35,066 nt of DNA from Verrucomicrobiia bacterium (lineage in GTDB: Bacteria > Verrucomicrobiota > Verrucomicrobiia > Verrucomicrobiales > DEV007), in the NCBI GenBank assembly GCA_020439995.1, contig JAGROY010000138.1:1-35066 (forward strand), read 5' to 3'. The position numbers and the translations under genes were made by a program. Positions 16,848 to 24,444 of the stretch are shown piece by piece; position 1 is the stretch's first letter, and each line of letters opens with the position of its first letter. The notes beneath the pieces are model-generated. The model was not told the origin of the DNA. It saw nothing but the letters and a program-made list of their open reading frames with translations, and ran no database searches.

Positions 16848-18296
16848 ATGTCATCGCGTTCTCTAAGAAAACAACTGACGACGGCGCTCATTGGCAGCTT
16901 CACTGTGCTGGGAGTGGCTGGCAATCTCGCAGTTTATCAGTACGTCAAGCATCTCGATCTCGAGGAATTTGACGGGGACTTGAAGGAGGAGATGCACAAT
17001 TTGGTGGATCTCACGGTGATTGGACCAGGCGGCACCATAGAAGTTGAGATGCACCGATTCGATTTGCCTCAGTATCGGCCCACAGCCGGAAACCGGCGAT
17101 ACTATCAGGTGTGGAACGACTTTAAAAACGACGCAGTTCTGGTGAAATCGAGATCGCTGGGAACAGGTGACCTCCCCCGGCCGGAGGTAAAGCCCGGGGA
17201 ACTGCACATTTCGGATCTCACTTTGCCGGACGGACGCAGGGGGCGCATGATCTCGAAAGTCAGGGAAGTTGCGCCTAATCTTCCTGCCGGATCACTGTCC
17301 GGTTCCTCTGATCGCGTCGATCGCAAATACTCGGTTCAGTTTTCGCTGGCCAAGTCGCGTGAGGATGTGGATGCCATTCTTAAGCTGGAACTCTTGTTTT
17401 CCACTGCGATCGGGGCGCTGATGACCGTGGGCGGCCTGCTGCTTACCGTGTGGTTGACAAGGCGGGTGGTCTCTCACGTCGACCGTCTGGCGGACGGCAT
17501 GGAGGCGGTTGATCTCGATAGTCTCTCCAGCCGTATCCCTGAAGAGGACTTTCCGCTTGAGTTGAAGCCCTGTGCCAGCCAGTTCAATGCACTGCTCGAC
17601 CGGCTGGAGAAGGGAGTCGAGCGCGAGAAACGGTTTAGAATCGATGTCGCCCATGAATTACGGACACCGCTCACCGCATTGCTGTCGATGCACGAGCTGG
17701 CGGTAGAGGAGATTGCGGACGGATCGCTGGAGGATCCGGGAGCGTACTCGTCAGAGGCGCTGTTGCTGACGCAGCGGCTGCACCGGCTGATTGAAACTCT
17801 GTCATCGATTCATCGAGCGGGCTCCGGCCGGGAAATTGTGCAGATGGAGAACATTCAGCTGGCCCCACTGATCGAGGCGACATGGGCAGAACACGCCGCA
17901 ACTGCGGGCAGGCGCAAGGTCGAAATGGCGCTCGGTGAGCCGGGCCTGGCGATTCGTTCTGACCGTGTTATTTCGCAGGCGGTATTAGGCAATCTGTTCA
18001 GCAATGCGATTTCCTACTCGCCGGACAATGGAGTGATTCATTGCAATGTGTCGGTCGAAGGCAGTGGCATTGTGATTGAAGTGACCAATCAGATCTATGT
18101 GCCCCTCGATCAAAACGATGTGAGCAGTCTGACAGAGCCATTCTGGCAGAAAGACCCGTCGCGCACCGACCCCGAGCACATCGGTCTGGGGCTCTCGCTG
18201 GTCGCTGCCTATTGTGAGCTGATCGGCTGGCGACAAAAGTTTACCATTTCCGACAGCAAGGTATTCACCGCGCGAATCAGGATTCCGCAACGCTGA
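16848..18296 (+). CDS. sensor histidine kinase
   Basis: The probable partner of the divergent regulator. From the ATG at 16848 the protein has 482 residues; ATG 16809 and GTG 16761 are in-frame alternatives, and no Shine-Dalgarno sequence decides. Features in order: transmembrane segment about 12-34, extracytoplasmic sensor about 40-175, second transmembrane segment about 183-202, HAMP-like linker, then the HisKA box FRIDVAHELRTPLTALLSM with His269. The ATPase domain has an N box (NLFSNAISYSPDNG), an F-box-like EPFWQKDPSRTD and a G2 box (GLGLSLVAAY). The usual DxGxG G1 motif is replaced by a TNQIYVPLDQND segment, so nucleotide binding may be atypical. Confidence 0.92.
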   Translation: MSSRSLRKQLTTALIGSFTVLGVAGNLAVYQYVKHLDLEEFDGDLKEEMHNLVDLTVIGPGGTIEVEMHRFDLPQYRPTAGNRRYYQVWNDFKNDAVLVKSRSLGTGDLPRPEVKPGELHISDLTLPDGRRGRMISKVREVAPNLPAGSLSGSSDRVDRKYSVQFSLAKSREDVDAILKLELLFSTAIGALMTVGGLLLTVWLTRRVVSHVDRLADGMEAVDLDSLSSRIPEEDFPLELKPCASQFNALLDRLEKGVEREKRFRIDVAHELRTPLTALLSMHELAVEEIADGSLEDPGAYSSEALLLTQRLHRLIETLSSIHRAGSGREIVQMENIQLAPLIEATWAEHAATAGRRKVEMALGEPGLAIRSDRVISQAVLGNLFSNAISYSPDNGVIHCNVSVEGSGIVIEVTNQIYVPLDQNDVSSLTEPFWQKDPSRTDPEHIGLGLSLVAAYCELIGWRQKFTISDSKVFTARIRIPQR

Positions 18297-18310
18297 ATCT
18301 GGCTTTGTCG

Positions 18311-18702
18311 CTATTGGATTTGATGAAAAAGGGCCAGGCGAATCATCCGATGACGATCCTCAGCTAAAAGCTTGGAGGCTACCTCTGGAACTTCTATTTT
18401 GGTCGCTGCCTTCTTGCCGTTGACTAGAGATTCGGAACGACGACACGCCCCGTGTGCTTGTGAAGTAGACCAAGCCGTCTGCTGTTTTACCGTTTGTGGG
18501 TGTTGATGCGCCGCCACGACCAACGCGATAACCACCACCGCCCGCTCCTTCAGGACGCTGCAAGGTCGATGTTCAACTGTAGTTGCCCTTTTCGGTCAGA
18601 AACTTGATTGCGTTTGCCACGTCTTCTTTATCGTCTGCGTGCGCTGGGAAGAAAAACCGGCCCGCCGTCAATAACAGGTGTTCCGTGCGCAGGGGCAGAA
18701 GC
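18311..18702 (-). pseudogene. decayed gene for a small secreted protein
   Basis: On the minus strand the frame ending at 18573 reads a hydrophobic leader-like stretch, then PAHADDKEDVANAIKFLTEKGNYS and a TGA stop. The same frame continues past the stop with TSTLQRPEGAGGGGYRVGRG and GKTADGLVYFTSTRGVSSF. A further coding-like piece (VNGKKAATKIEVPEVASKLL) then follows in another frame, ending at 18311. I recall a family of small exported proteins in this phylum with a NYSW motif followed by a Gly-rich segment, which would make the TGA a mutated TGG codon; this is from memory, not a search. The missing start and the palindromes at its 5' end suggest truncation. Confidence 0.45.
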
Positions 18703-18703
18703 A

Positions 18704-18733
18704 GGGTGGCTCGAAACCCCTTTCGAGCCACCC
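18704..18733 (+). repeat. palindromic repeat copy 2 (13-bp perfect stem)
   Basis: A perfect palindrome: GGGTGGCTCGAAA, loop CCCC, TTTCGAGCCACCC. It shares the outer GGG/CCC, the GCxCG-AAACCC left half and the CACCC end with the copy at 15252, and looks like a shortened member of the same family. It lies at the 5' edge of the decayed gene, 12 bases before the copy at 18746. Confidence 0.75.
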
Positions 18734-18745
18734 AATTTTCGACCA

Positions 18746-18775
18746 CAGTCCGGAAACCCTTATGAAACCGGACTG
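18746..18775 (+). repeat. palindromic repeat copy 3 (8-bp stem, 14-base loop)
   Basis: CAGTCCGG and CCGGACTG pair perfectly around the loop AAACCCTTATGAAA, which is identical to the loop at 15263-15276. The closing pairs differ from copy 1 (TCCGG/CCGGA against CCCGG/CCGGG), so pairing is kept while sequence changes. Confidence 0.8.
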
Positions 18776-18940
18776 AGATTGCTGCTGATCAGAGCGTCGA
18801 TTCAATAAAAAGTGCTTCTCTCGAAGTGACATGCGAGATCGAGAGCGAATCTCCGCAAAAAAATGCGACCCCGGTGCAGAATGCTCCGAACTGGGCCGCC
18901 GTTGATCAGTTTTCGCGTCAGTGCCCGGCAGTCTAAACAT

Positions 18941-18971
18941 TGAGAGCGGGCATGAATCATGCCCGCTCTCA
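18941..18971 (-). terminator. strong hairpin, probable terminator of the 19007-21748 gene
   Basis: A 14-bp perfect stem (TGAGAGCGGGCATG paired with CATGCCCGCTCTCA) closes a 3-base loop, 35 bases beyond the stop codon of the large minus-strand gene. In the direction of that gene it is followed by AATGTTTAGAC, only weakly U-rich, so intrinsic termination is likely but not certain. Confidence 0.65.
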
Positions 18972-19006
18972 TCACGTATTATTGAGTTCTGTCGATGCTG
19001 GAGCGA

Positions 19007-21748
19007 CTATTCCTCTCGGACGCGGATGTAGAGTTCTTCAGGAACCGGGTCTTCGAGTGGGAGCTCGAATATGGTCGATTCACCCTGGCTTTCATAGCCG
19101 TCCGTCACTTCCTGCCAGTCTTTGTCGAGGTCGGTGCCGGTCTCGACCGCATAGGTGCCGTTTGCTGTCGACGGGAACGTGATCTGCAGGATTTCCTGGC
19201 CGTCCCGGCTGATGCGTTTTACGTCTGATATCGCGAAAGGCCCGACACTTCCGGCAGTTCCGAAGTATTCAAGCTCGGCGAGTTGGAATCGCGCTCCGGT
19301 GGTAAGCCCGGTTTCGAAACAGATGAAGCGGATCGTGGTGTAAGCGGCGGGCAGATCATAGTTGTTGCCAGCTCTGAACTCTGCCACTAAATTGCGGTCA
19401 GCGCCCCATACAGTTTCGGTATCTTCCTGACGATAGATCGTGGTGAAGTTTTCCTGATCGTTGGAGCCTTGGATTTCCCAGATCAGCGGGTCACGTCCAG
19501 GGGTGTCGTTCGCCGAGGAAATGGTGAAGTGAGTCAGAACGATCGGATCTTCGAAAGTCGCAGTAATCCAAATCGGCTCTTCGGGAAACTGTGGGTCGCC
19601 CAGGTCGCCGCAGCACCATTTATTATCTCCTCCACCTAACACGTTGTCGAATACGTTGAATGCTGCCTCACCAGTGCCAAAATCGGCTTCCTCGCTGGAA
19701 TCGAATACGGCATTGTAGCCATCGTTGAGATCTGGGTCGCCATCATCTTCGGGATCGGTAAGATCCATGCCCAGGAGCTCGGTGCCAAGTGTAGGGACGC
19801 CGGGAAGGCTCAATTTGTTCAGTGGGTCTGACCCTTCTTTCACTTCGAGACCATCGGAAAATCCATCGCCATCAGTATCAGAATTGAATGGATCTGTGCC
19901 CCGGTCAGTGTCGCTGACAAAGACCTTGGTGTTGGTTTCGACGATGTCTTTCAGTCCGTCATGGTCGGAGTCCGAACGGATCGGGTCGGTGCCAGTGTTC
20001 GTAGCGTTCACATAAGTACCGGTGTCGGTTTCGAAATTGTCACGGAGGCCGTCACCGTCGGAGTCGACGTTGTTTGCTTTCATTCCCTTGTCGAACTCTG
20101 CCTTGTTGGAGAGGGAGTCTTCGTCGAGATCCCCAGCGGCGTCGTCGACGTTTATATCCAGGCCATTGGCCAGTTCATACTGGTCGGACATGCCGTCACC
20201 ATCTGTATCCACACTGGCTCGCGGCTGGAGTGGGCCATCAGGATCGCCTATGAGGAACCACTCGTCAGCATCGGCGTCCTCAGCAAAGTCTCCAGACGCA
20301 GCGTAGAATTCGAATACTGCACCGCCGCCGTTCTCCCAGGTAATGACTTCCAAGGTGTAGAGGCCGGCCGGCAGGTCGCGTGCAACTGCTCGTGTATTGC
20401 TATCTCCGGTATCATTGGCGAAAGTGACGAATTGTGGGAAGTTTGTATCGAGAGCACCAACCCCGTATACCTCGGAAAATTCACCGCCGATAAGTTGCAT
20501 TCCAAAGCCATCGTCTGTGTGAACGCCGATCGTCAGGTCGCCTCCAGCGTGCTCCACGTTGATGTGTCCAACGAGAACAAAGCCGTCGGGGGTAAGTCCC
20601 TCTGCTTCTGCGGGGAGCGGAGCATCGTCAAGAAAGATTCCTCCGCCATCTGGAGAGCTGACGGTCTCAGCAAAGTTAAACAAGGGCACGACCGTGTCAG
20701 AAAAGATTGCTCCGATCCCGTCAGGATCAGCTGCGACTTCGAGTGCACGTGCGAGGCCACTGACGGTGCCCGCGTCCCAGATCTGACGGAAGCCCCATCC
20801 AGAGGCGGTGCCCTCAGGTCCTGGAATGCCGTCGAGAGGCATGATTGGGGTTGCCGTTAAAAATGTTCCTGACGAACCGATATCGCCTCCAGTGCTGTCC
20901 AGAGCGGTGAGGGAGTAGGTATGCTCTGATCCTTCCTCCCATGGGGTCGCAGGGGCGTAGGTGACGCTCGTGATATCGCCATCTTTGGTCACCGTTGCAG
21001 GCACTGTGGCGTCGTCAATCTTCAGTTGCAGGGAGTCTGCGTCGACGGTTGTCTGGTCACCGTCGATGAGTGTGAGCACCACGGATTCCACGGAATTCAC
21101 TTTTAATCGCAAAAACCGTGCAGTTTCGAGGTCAGCTGGATTTCCAAACAGCTCGATTTCCGCAAGCTGAAACCGGGCACCGTCGGTGAGGCCGGTTGCT
21201 TCGCAATAGAAGCGAAACGTCGTGTAAGCAGCGGGCGCTTCAAAGTCGTCACCCACTTCGTAGCTGGCCACTTGATCGCGCGAATCCCAGACTGGAAAGT
21301 CATCTTCCTGGCGGAAGATGGTGACGAATTCACCGCCATTCGAGCCTTGGATTTCCCAAATGACGGGATCGCGGCCTTCTGTGTCGTTTGCTGAAGCGAT
21401 GGTGAATCCAGTGAGGTTGATGGGGAGATCAAATGATGCCTGCACCCAAATCGGGTCCGTTGGAAAGGTCGCTTGATCTCCGCAGCACCACTTGGAGTTG
21501 CCTCCACCCAGTTCATTGTCAAACACGTTGAAAGCGGCTTCTCCGCCACCAAAGCTCGGTTCCTCACTGGAGGAAAAGATGGCATTGTAGCCGACGTCTG
21601 ATTCAGGGTCGCCATCGTCTTCTGGGTCCGTGAGGTCTCCACCGATCAGATCAAAAAGGAGATCCGGCTCCTGTGCCTGGGTGACTGCCGACAGCGAAAA
21701 GCCGGCCATGATAGTTGCTAGGAGGACTAGTCTTTTTAATTTTTTCAT
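19007..21748 (-). CDS. exported multidomain protein with duplicated WCCGD domain and calcium-binding repeats
   Basis: A 913-residue protein with a signal peptide (cleavage near TQAQ, residue 26). A first discoidin-like domain (about 33-202) contains the unusual SKWCCGD and ends in RFQLAEIELFG. A fibronectin/Ig-like segment follows (about 210-300). A PA14-like region (about 340-485) has VHTDDGFGMQLIGGEF and LPAGLYTLEVITWENGG. Thrombospondin type 3-like calcium loops (DTDGDGMSD, DSDGDGLRD, DSDHDGLKD, DTDGDGFSD) occupy about 512-645. A second copy of the first domain lies at about 657-830 with NKWCCGD. The C-terminal segment (about 838-913) may be a short surface-sorting or adhesion domain. Likely an extracellular or surface carbohydrate-binding protein; the ligand is unknown. 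Divergent from the FG-GAP gene. Confidence 0.85.
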   Translation of the reverse strand: MKKLKRLVLLATIMAGFSLSAVTQAQEPDLLFDLIGGDLTDPEDDGDPESDVGYNAIFSSSEEPSFGGGEAAFNVFDNELGGGNSKWCCGDQATFPTDPIWVQASFDLPINLTGFTIASANDTEGRDPVIWEIQGSNGGEFVTIFRQEDDFPVWDSRDQVASYEVGDDFEAPAAYTTFRFYCEATGLTDGARFQLAEIELFGNPADLETARFLRLKVNSVESVVLTLIDGDQTTVDADSLQLKIDDATVPATVTKDGDITSVTYAPATPWEEGSEHTYSLTALDSTGGDIGSSGTFLTATPIMPLDGIPGPEGTASGWGFRQIWDAGTVSGLARALEVAADPDGIGAIFSDTVVPLFNFAETVSSPDGGGIFLDDAPLPAEAEGLTPDGFVLVGHINVEHAGGDLTIGVHTDDGFGMQLIGGEFSEVYGVGALDTNFPQFVTFANDTGDSNTRAVARDLPAGLYTLEVITWENGGGAVFEFYAASGDFAEDADADEWFLIGDPDGPLQPRASVDTDGDGMSDQYELANGLDINVDDAAGDLDEDSLSNKAEFDKGMKANNVDSDGDGLRDNFETDTGTYVNATNTGTDPIRSDSDHDGLKDIVETNTKVFVSDTDRGTDPFNSDTDGDGFSDGLEVKEGSDPLNKLSLPGVPTLGTELLGMDLTDPEDDGDPDLNDGYNAVFDSSEEADFGTGEAAFNVFDNVLGGGDNKWCCGDLGDPQFPEEPIWITATFEDPIVLTHFTISSANDTPGRDPLIWEIQGSNDQENFTTIYRQEDTETVWGADRNLVAEFRAGNNYDLPAAYTTIRFICFETGLTTGARFQLAELEYFGTAGSVGPFAISDVKRISRDGQEILQITFPSTANGTYAVETGTDLDKDWQEVTDGYESQGESTIFELPLEDPVPEELYIRVREE
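19259..19777 (-). repeat. duplicated domain, C-terminal copy (within the 913-residue protein)
   Basis: Encodes residues about 658-830. It matches the N-terminal copy (21143-21646) over the segments DLTDPEDDGDP, GEAAFNVFDN, KWCCGD, ANDT-GRDP-IWEIQGSN, PAAYTT and GARFQLAE, with roughly half or more of the positions identical by eye. This is an intragenic duplication at protein level; the DNA copies have diverged. Confidence 0.85.
21143..21646 (-). repeat. duplicated domain, N-terminal copy (within the 913-residue protein)
   Basis: Encodes residues about 35-202. It begins at IGGDLTDPEDDGDP and ends at LAEIELFG. The pattern of beta strands and the closing RFQLAEIELFG are those of discoidin (F5/8 type C)-like sugar-binding domains. 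See the second copy at 19259-19777. Confidence 0.85.
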
Positions 21749-22014
21749 ACGCTAGGGATTTTAGAACGGGCGTTTTAGTCTCTTGAGTGAGTTTCTCAAG
21801 ATGATCGAAGCGTCACCGTAGGGAGGTGGACGAAAAAAGACAATCTTGCTGGTCAAAAAAATTGCCGCTGTGCATTGTTGCAAATCGTGAGACGCCGTGA
21901 ATGGTTTCCAGGGGCTGCTTGCTGGAACAAAGTTTGCGGACTTTGTGCGTAGCATGCGCATGTTAGGATGGTTCTGGATTTCGCCCTGTGGCTTGGTCCC
22001 TCCCAAGACACGGA

Positions 22015-24321
22015 ATGCAGCTTTTTTCGATATTATCCTACTCGTTTGAGCGAATTCGCAACTGTCGGCTTTGGCCGGATGTTCGCGTGAGTGGAGTTGG
22101 CCTTTGTCTGGTCGCATTTACGGTTGCATGCGAGCGCAATCCTGACATTGACACCTCGGCCGGGCGTGAGCAGGGCGAGCGGGCGGTGAGCGTTGAGCAG
22201 GCTGGAAAGGACCAGGCAGGGCACGAGCGGATGGTGCAGACACTGGCGGAAGTGCACAAACACCTGGGGGTGAGCAATCAGTATTTCGGCAGCGGGCCTT
22301 TGCGAAAGCTCACTGCTGATCTGGCCAAGGTGGATCGTGTAAAGGAAACCGGGCGCTACGTTCGAGGCCTGATCGATCTGGGGCGTGCCAATATTGACTA
22401 CGGCAATTTACAGGATGGGCTCAAGCAGCTCAAAGCCGCCTACAACATTCTGATCAAAGCCAAGGCACCACCACAATTGACTCGGGAAGGTGCCTACCAG
22501 CTGGGGATCGCAAATCTTCGCCTGGCTGAGTCCGAGAATTGTTGCGCCAGTTTTTCTCCTGAGAGCTGTATTCTGCCGCTACAAGGGGCTGCTATCCACA
22601 CCAGGCGTGCGGGATCGGAGGCCGCAGTGCGCTATTTTGCGGAGTGCATCGACCTGTCTGCGGATTTTGAAAAGGCACGCATGAGAGCGCAGTGGCTGTT
22701 GAATGTCGCCTACATGACTTTGGGCGACTACCCTGACAATGTGCCAGAATCGGTGCGATTGCCCGCGTCGATCCTTGGTTCCGATGCTGATTTTCCGAGG
22801 TTCGAGAACATTAGCGAATCACTGGGCCTGGCAACGGACAGTCTTGCAGGCGGGGTTGCACTGGATGATTTTGATGGAGATGGAGATTTCGATATAGTCG
22901 TTTCCTGCTGGGACACGGGCGCTGCCATGCACTACTTTGAGAATCGTCTGGAAGAGGGCTTCGTGGATCGATCCGAGCCAGCCGGCCTGTCTGGGATGCT
23001 GGGCGGCCTCAACTTGATCCATGCCGACTATGATAACGATGGCGATCTCGACATCTTTGTCACGCGGGGTGCCTGGTTTGGACGGGCGGGGAATATCCCG
23101 AATTCCCTGCTGCGCAATGATGGCAAGGGAACCTTCATTGATGTTACCTACGCGGCCGGGCTGGCCGACGTGAACTTTCCAACTCAGACAGCTGTCTGGC
23201 TGGACTTTGACAATGACGGCAGCCTCGATCTATACGTCGGCAACGAAGCAACCGGCGACAATCCTGCTCCCAGTCAGTTGTTCCGCAATCAGGGCGACGG
23301 CACGTTCGTCGATGTTGCTCCTGCTGCCGGAGTCACCAATGACAAGTTTGCCAAAGCAGTGGCCTGTGGTGATCTGGACAATGACGGCTGGACGGACATT
23401 GTCGTTTCCAATTTATACAGCGAGAATCGGCTCTATCACAACAATGGTGATGGCACGTTCATCGACATTGCGACCCAGGCAGGCGTGGACCGACCGCTGA
23501 AGAGTTTTCCAGCATGGATATGGGACTACGACAACGACGGCAATCTGGACATCTTCATCGCATCGTACAGCGGCGCGCCGGAGGACTATGTTCGCAAAGC
23601 GTTGCAAATGCCATACACAAGCGAGACCTGCGGGCACTACCACAACGATGGTGCTGGAGCGTTCTCGGATCTTGCAGAAGACCAGGGGTTTGCCATGCCG
23701 CTGCTGGTCATGGGAGCCAATTTTGGCGATCTCAACAACGACGGTTTCCTGGACGCATACTTCGGTACGGGTGCTCCAGAGCTGGACAATCTGATGCCAA
23801 ACGCTCTCTATCTGAATCAGGCTGGCAGAAATTTTGCCGATGTCACGATGGCATCCGGCATGGGGCATCTTCAAAAGGGGCACGGCATTGCCTTTGTTGA
23901 TCTCGATGGCGACGGCGATCAGGATGTGTTTGAGCAAATGGGAGGTGCCAAGAAGGTCGATCGGTTTCGCGATGCGGTTTACGATAACCCGGGCTTTGGC
24001 AACCACTGGGTGGATATCCATTTAGCGGGTACATCGAGCAATCGCTGCGCAATCGGTACCCGCATTCGTATCGATTTTCGCGAGTCGGGAGTGCTGCGTT
24101 CCGTTTATCGTAAAGTGGATACGGGTGGCAGCTTTGGTTCGCAGCCTTTGCAGCAACACATTGGGATCGGCAGCGCAACTGCGATCGAGACAGTGGAAGT
24201 TTTCTGGCCAAAGACAGGCGAAACTCAGGTGTTTCACCATCTTCCAGCCGGATGTGTCCTGGCGATCACCGAGGGCAGCGAAACGGTTGTCGAGCGGCAG
24301 GTGCGAAAGGTGGCAAAATAA
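22015..24321 (+). CDS. FG-GAP/VCBS-repeat protein with C-terminal UnbV (ASPIC) domain
   Basis: A 768-residue exported protein from the ATG at 22015 (a GTG at 21988 is possible but less likely). The N terminus has a basic stretch and a hydrophobic segment ending in FTVAC-ERN, a weak lipobox with Cys39, so it may be a lipoprotein. Residues about 60-250 look helical and TPR-like (GRYVRGLIDLGRANIDYGNL). Then come about seven FG-GAP-type repeats with calcium-binding loops (DFDGDGDFDIVV, DYDNDGDLDIFV, DFDNDGSLDLYV, DLDNDGWTDIVV and others), folding as a beta-propeller. The C-terminal UnbV domain (about 665-755) has GNHWVDIHLAGTSSN, AIGTRIRI and VEVFWPKTGETQVF. Function unknown; such proteins are common at PVC cell surfaces. 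Confidence 0.9.
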   Translation: MQLFSILSYSFERIRNCRLWPDVRVSGVGLCLVAFTVACERNPDIDTSAGREQGERAVSVEQAGKDQAGHERMVQTLAEVHKHLGVSNQYFGSGPLRKLTADLAKVDRVKETGRYVRGLIDLGRANIDYGNLQDGLKQLKAAYNILIKAKAPPQLTREGAYQLGIANLRLAESENCCASFSPESCILPLQGAAIHTRRAGSEAAVRYFAECIDLSADFEKARMRAQWLLNVAYMTLGDYPDNVPESVRLPASILGSDADFPRFENISESLGLATDSLAGGVALDDFDGDGDFDIVVSCWDTGAAMHYFENRLEEGFVDRSEPAGLSGMLGGLNLIHADYDNDGDLDIFVTRGAWFGRAGNIPNSLLRNDGKGTFIDVTYAAGLADVNFPTQTAVWLDFDNDGSLDLYVGNEATGDNPAPSQLFRNQGDGTFVDVAPAAGVTNDKFAKAVACGDLDNDGWTDIVVSNLYSENRLYHNNGDGTFIDIATQAGVDRPLKSFPAWIWDYDNDGNLDIFIASYSGAPEDYVRKALQMPYTSETCGHYHNDGAGAFSDLAEDQGFAMPLLVMGANFGDLNNDGFLDAYFGTGAPELDNLMPNALYLNQAGRNFADVTMASGMGHLQKGHGIAFVDLDGDGDQDVFEQMGGAKKVDRFRDAVYDNPGFGNHWVDIHLAGTSSNRCAIGTRIRIDFRESGVLRSVYRKVDTGGSFGSQPLQQHIGIGSATAIETVEVFWPKTGETQVFHHLPAGCVLAITEGSETVVERQVRKVAK

Positions 24322-24406
24322 AATAGGAATCGAGCGCAGGATGCCTGTTCATGAGGCAGTCATCTCCGGGATGTTACGGTCGACACATTGAACAACACGG
24401 GACTCT

Positions 24407-24443
24407 CGGGCAGTCCGGTTATTTGGGGTTTCCGGGCTGCCCG
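24407..24443 (-). repeat. palindromic repeat copy 4, between convergent genes
   Basis: CGGGCAGTCCGG pairs with CCGGGCTGCCCG (12 bp, one G-U pair) around a 13-base loop. Read on the minus strand its left half is GGGCAGCCCGGAAACCC, identical to the left half of the copy at 15252, and its right arm CCGGACTG equals that of the copy at 18746. It begins 86 bases after the FG-GAP gene and ends one base before the MscS stop codon, so it may also act as a terminator for both convergent genes. Confidence 0.8.
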
Positions 24444-24444
24444 T

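Noticed and set aside
18704..18775. Tandem palindromes as integron attC sites or a CRISPR fragment
   Set aside because: No integrase, conserved attC core sites, or regular spacer-repeat structure is present.
18668..18940. 90-codon minus-strand open frame with a WLERGFEPP segment
   Set aside because: It is the translation of the palindromic repeats; such GFEPP-type peptides are a familiar artefact of palindromic or tRNA-like DNA.
19961..20860. 299-codon plus-strand open frame inside the 913-residue gene
   Set aside because: It is an antisense shadow of the Asp/Gly-rich calcium repeats; the minus-strand protein has clear domains.
21761..22117. 118-codon minus-strand open frame
   Set aside because: It overlaps the start of the FG-GAP gene and the promoter region of the 913-residue gene, and its composition is not protein-like.
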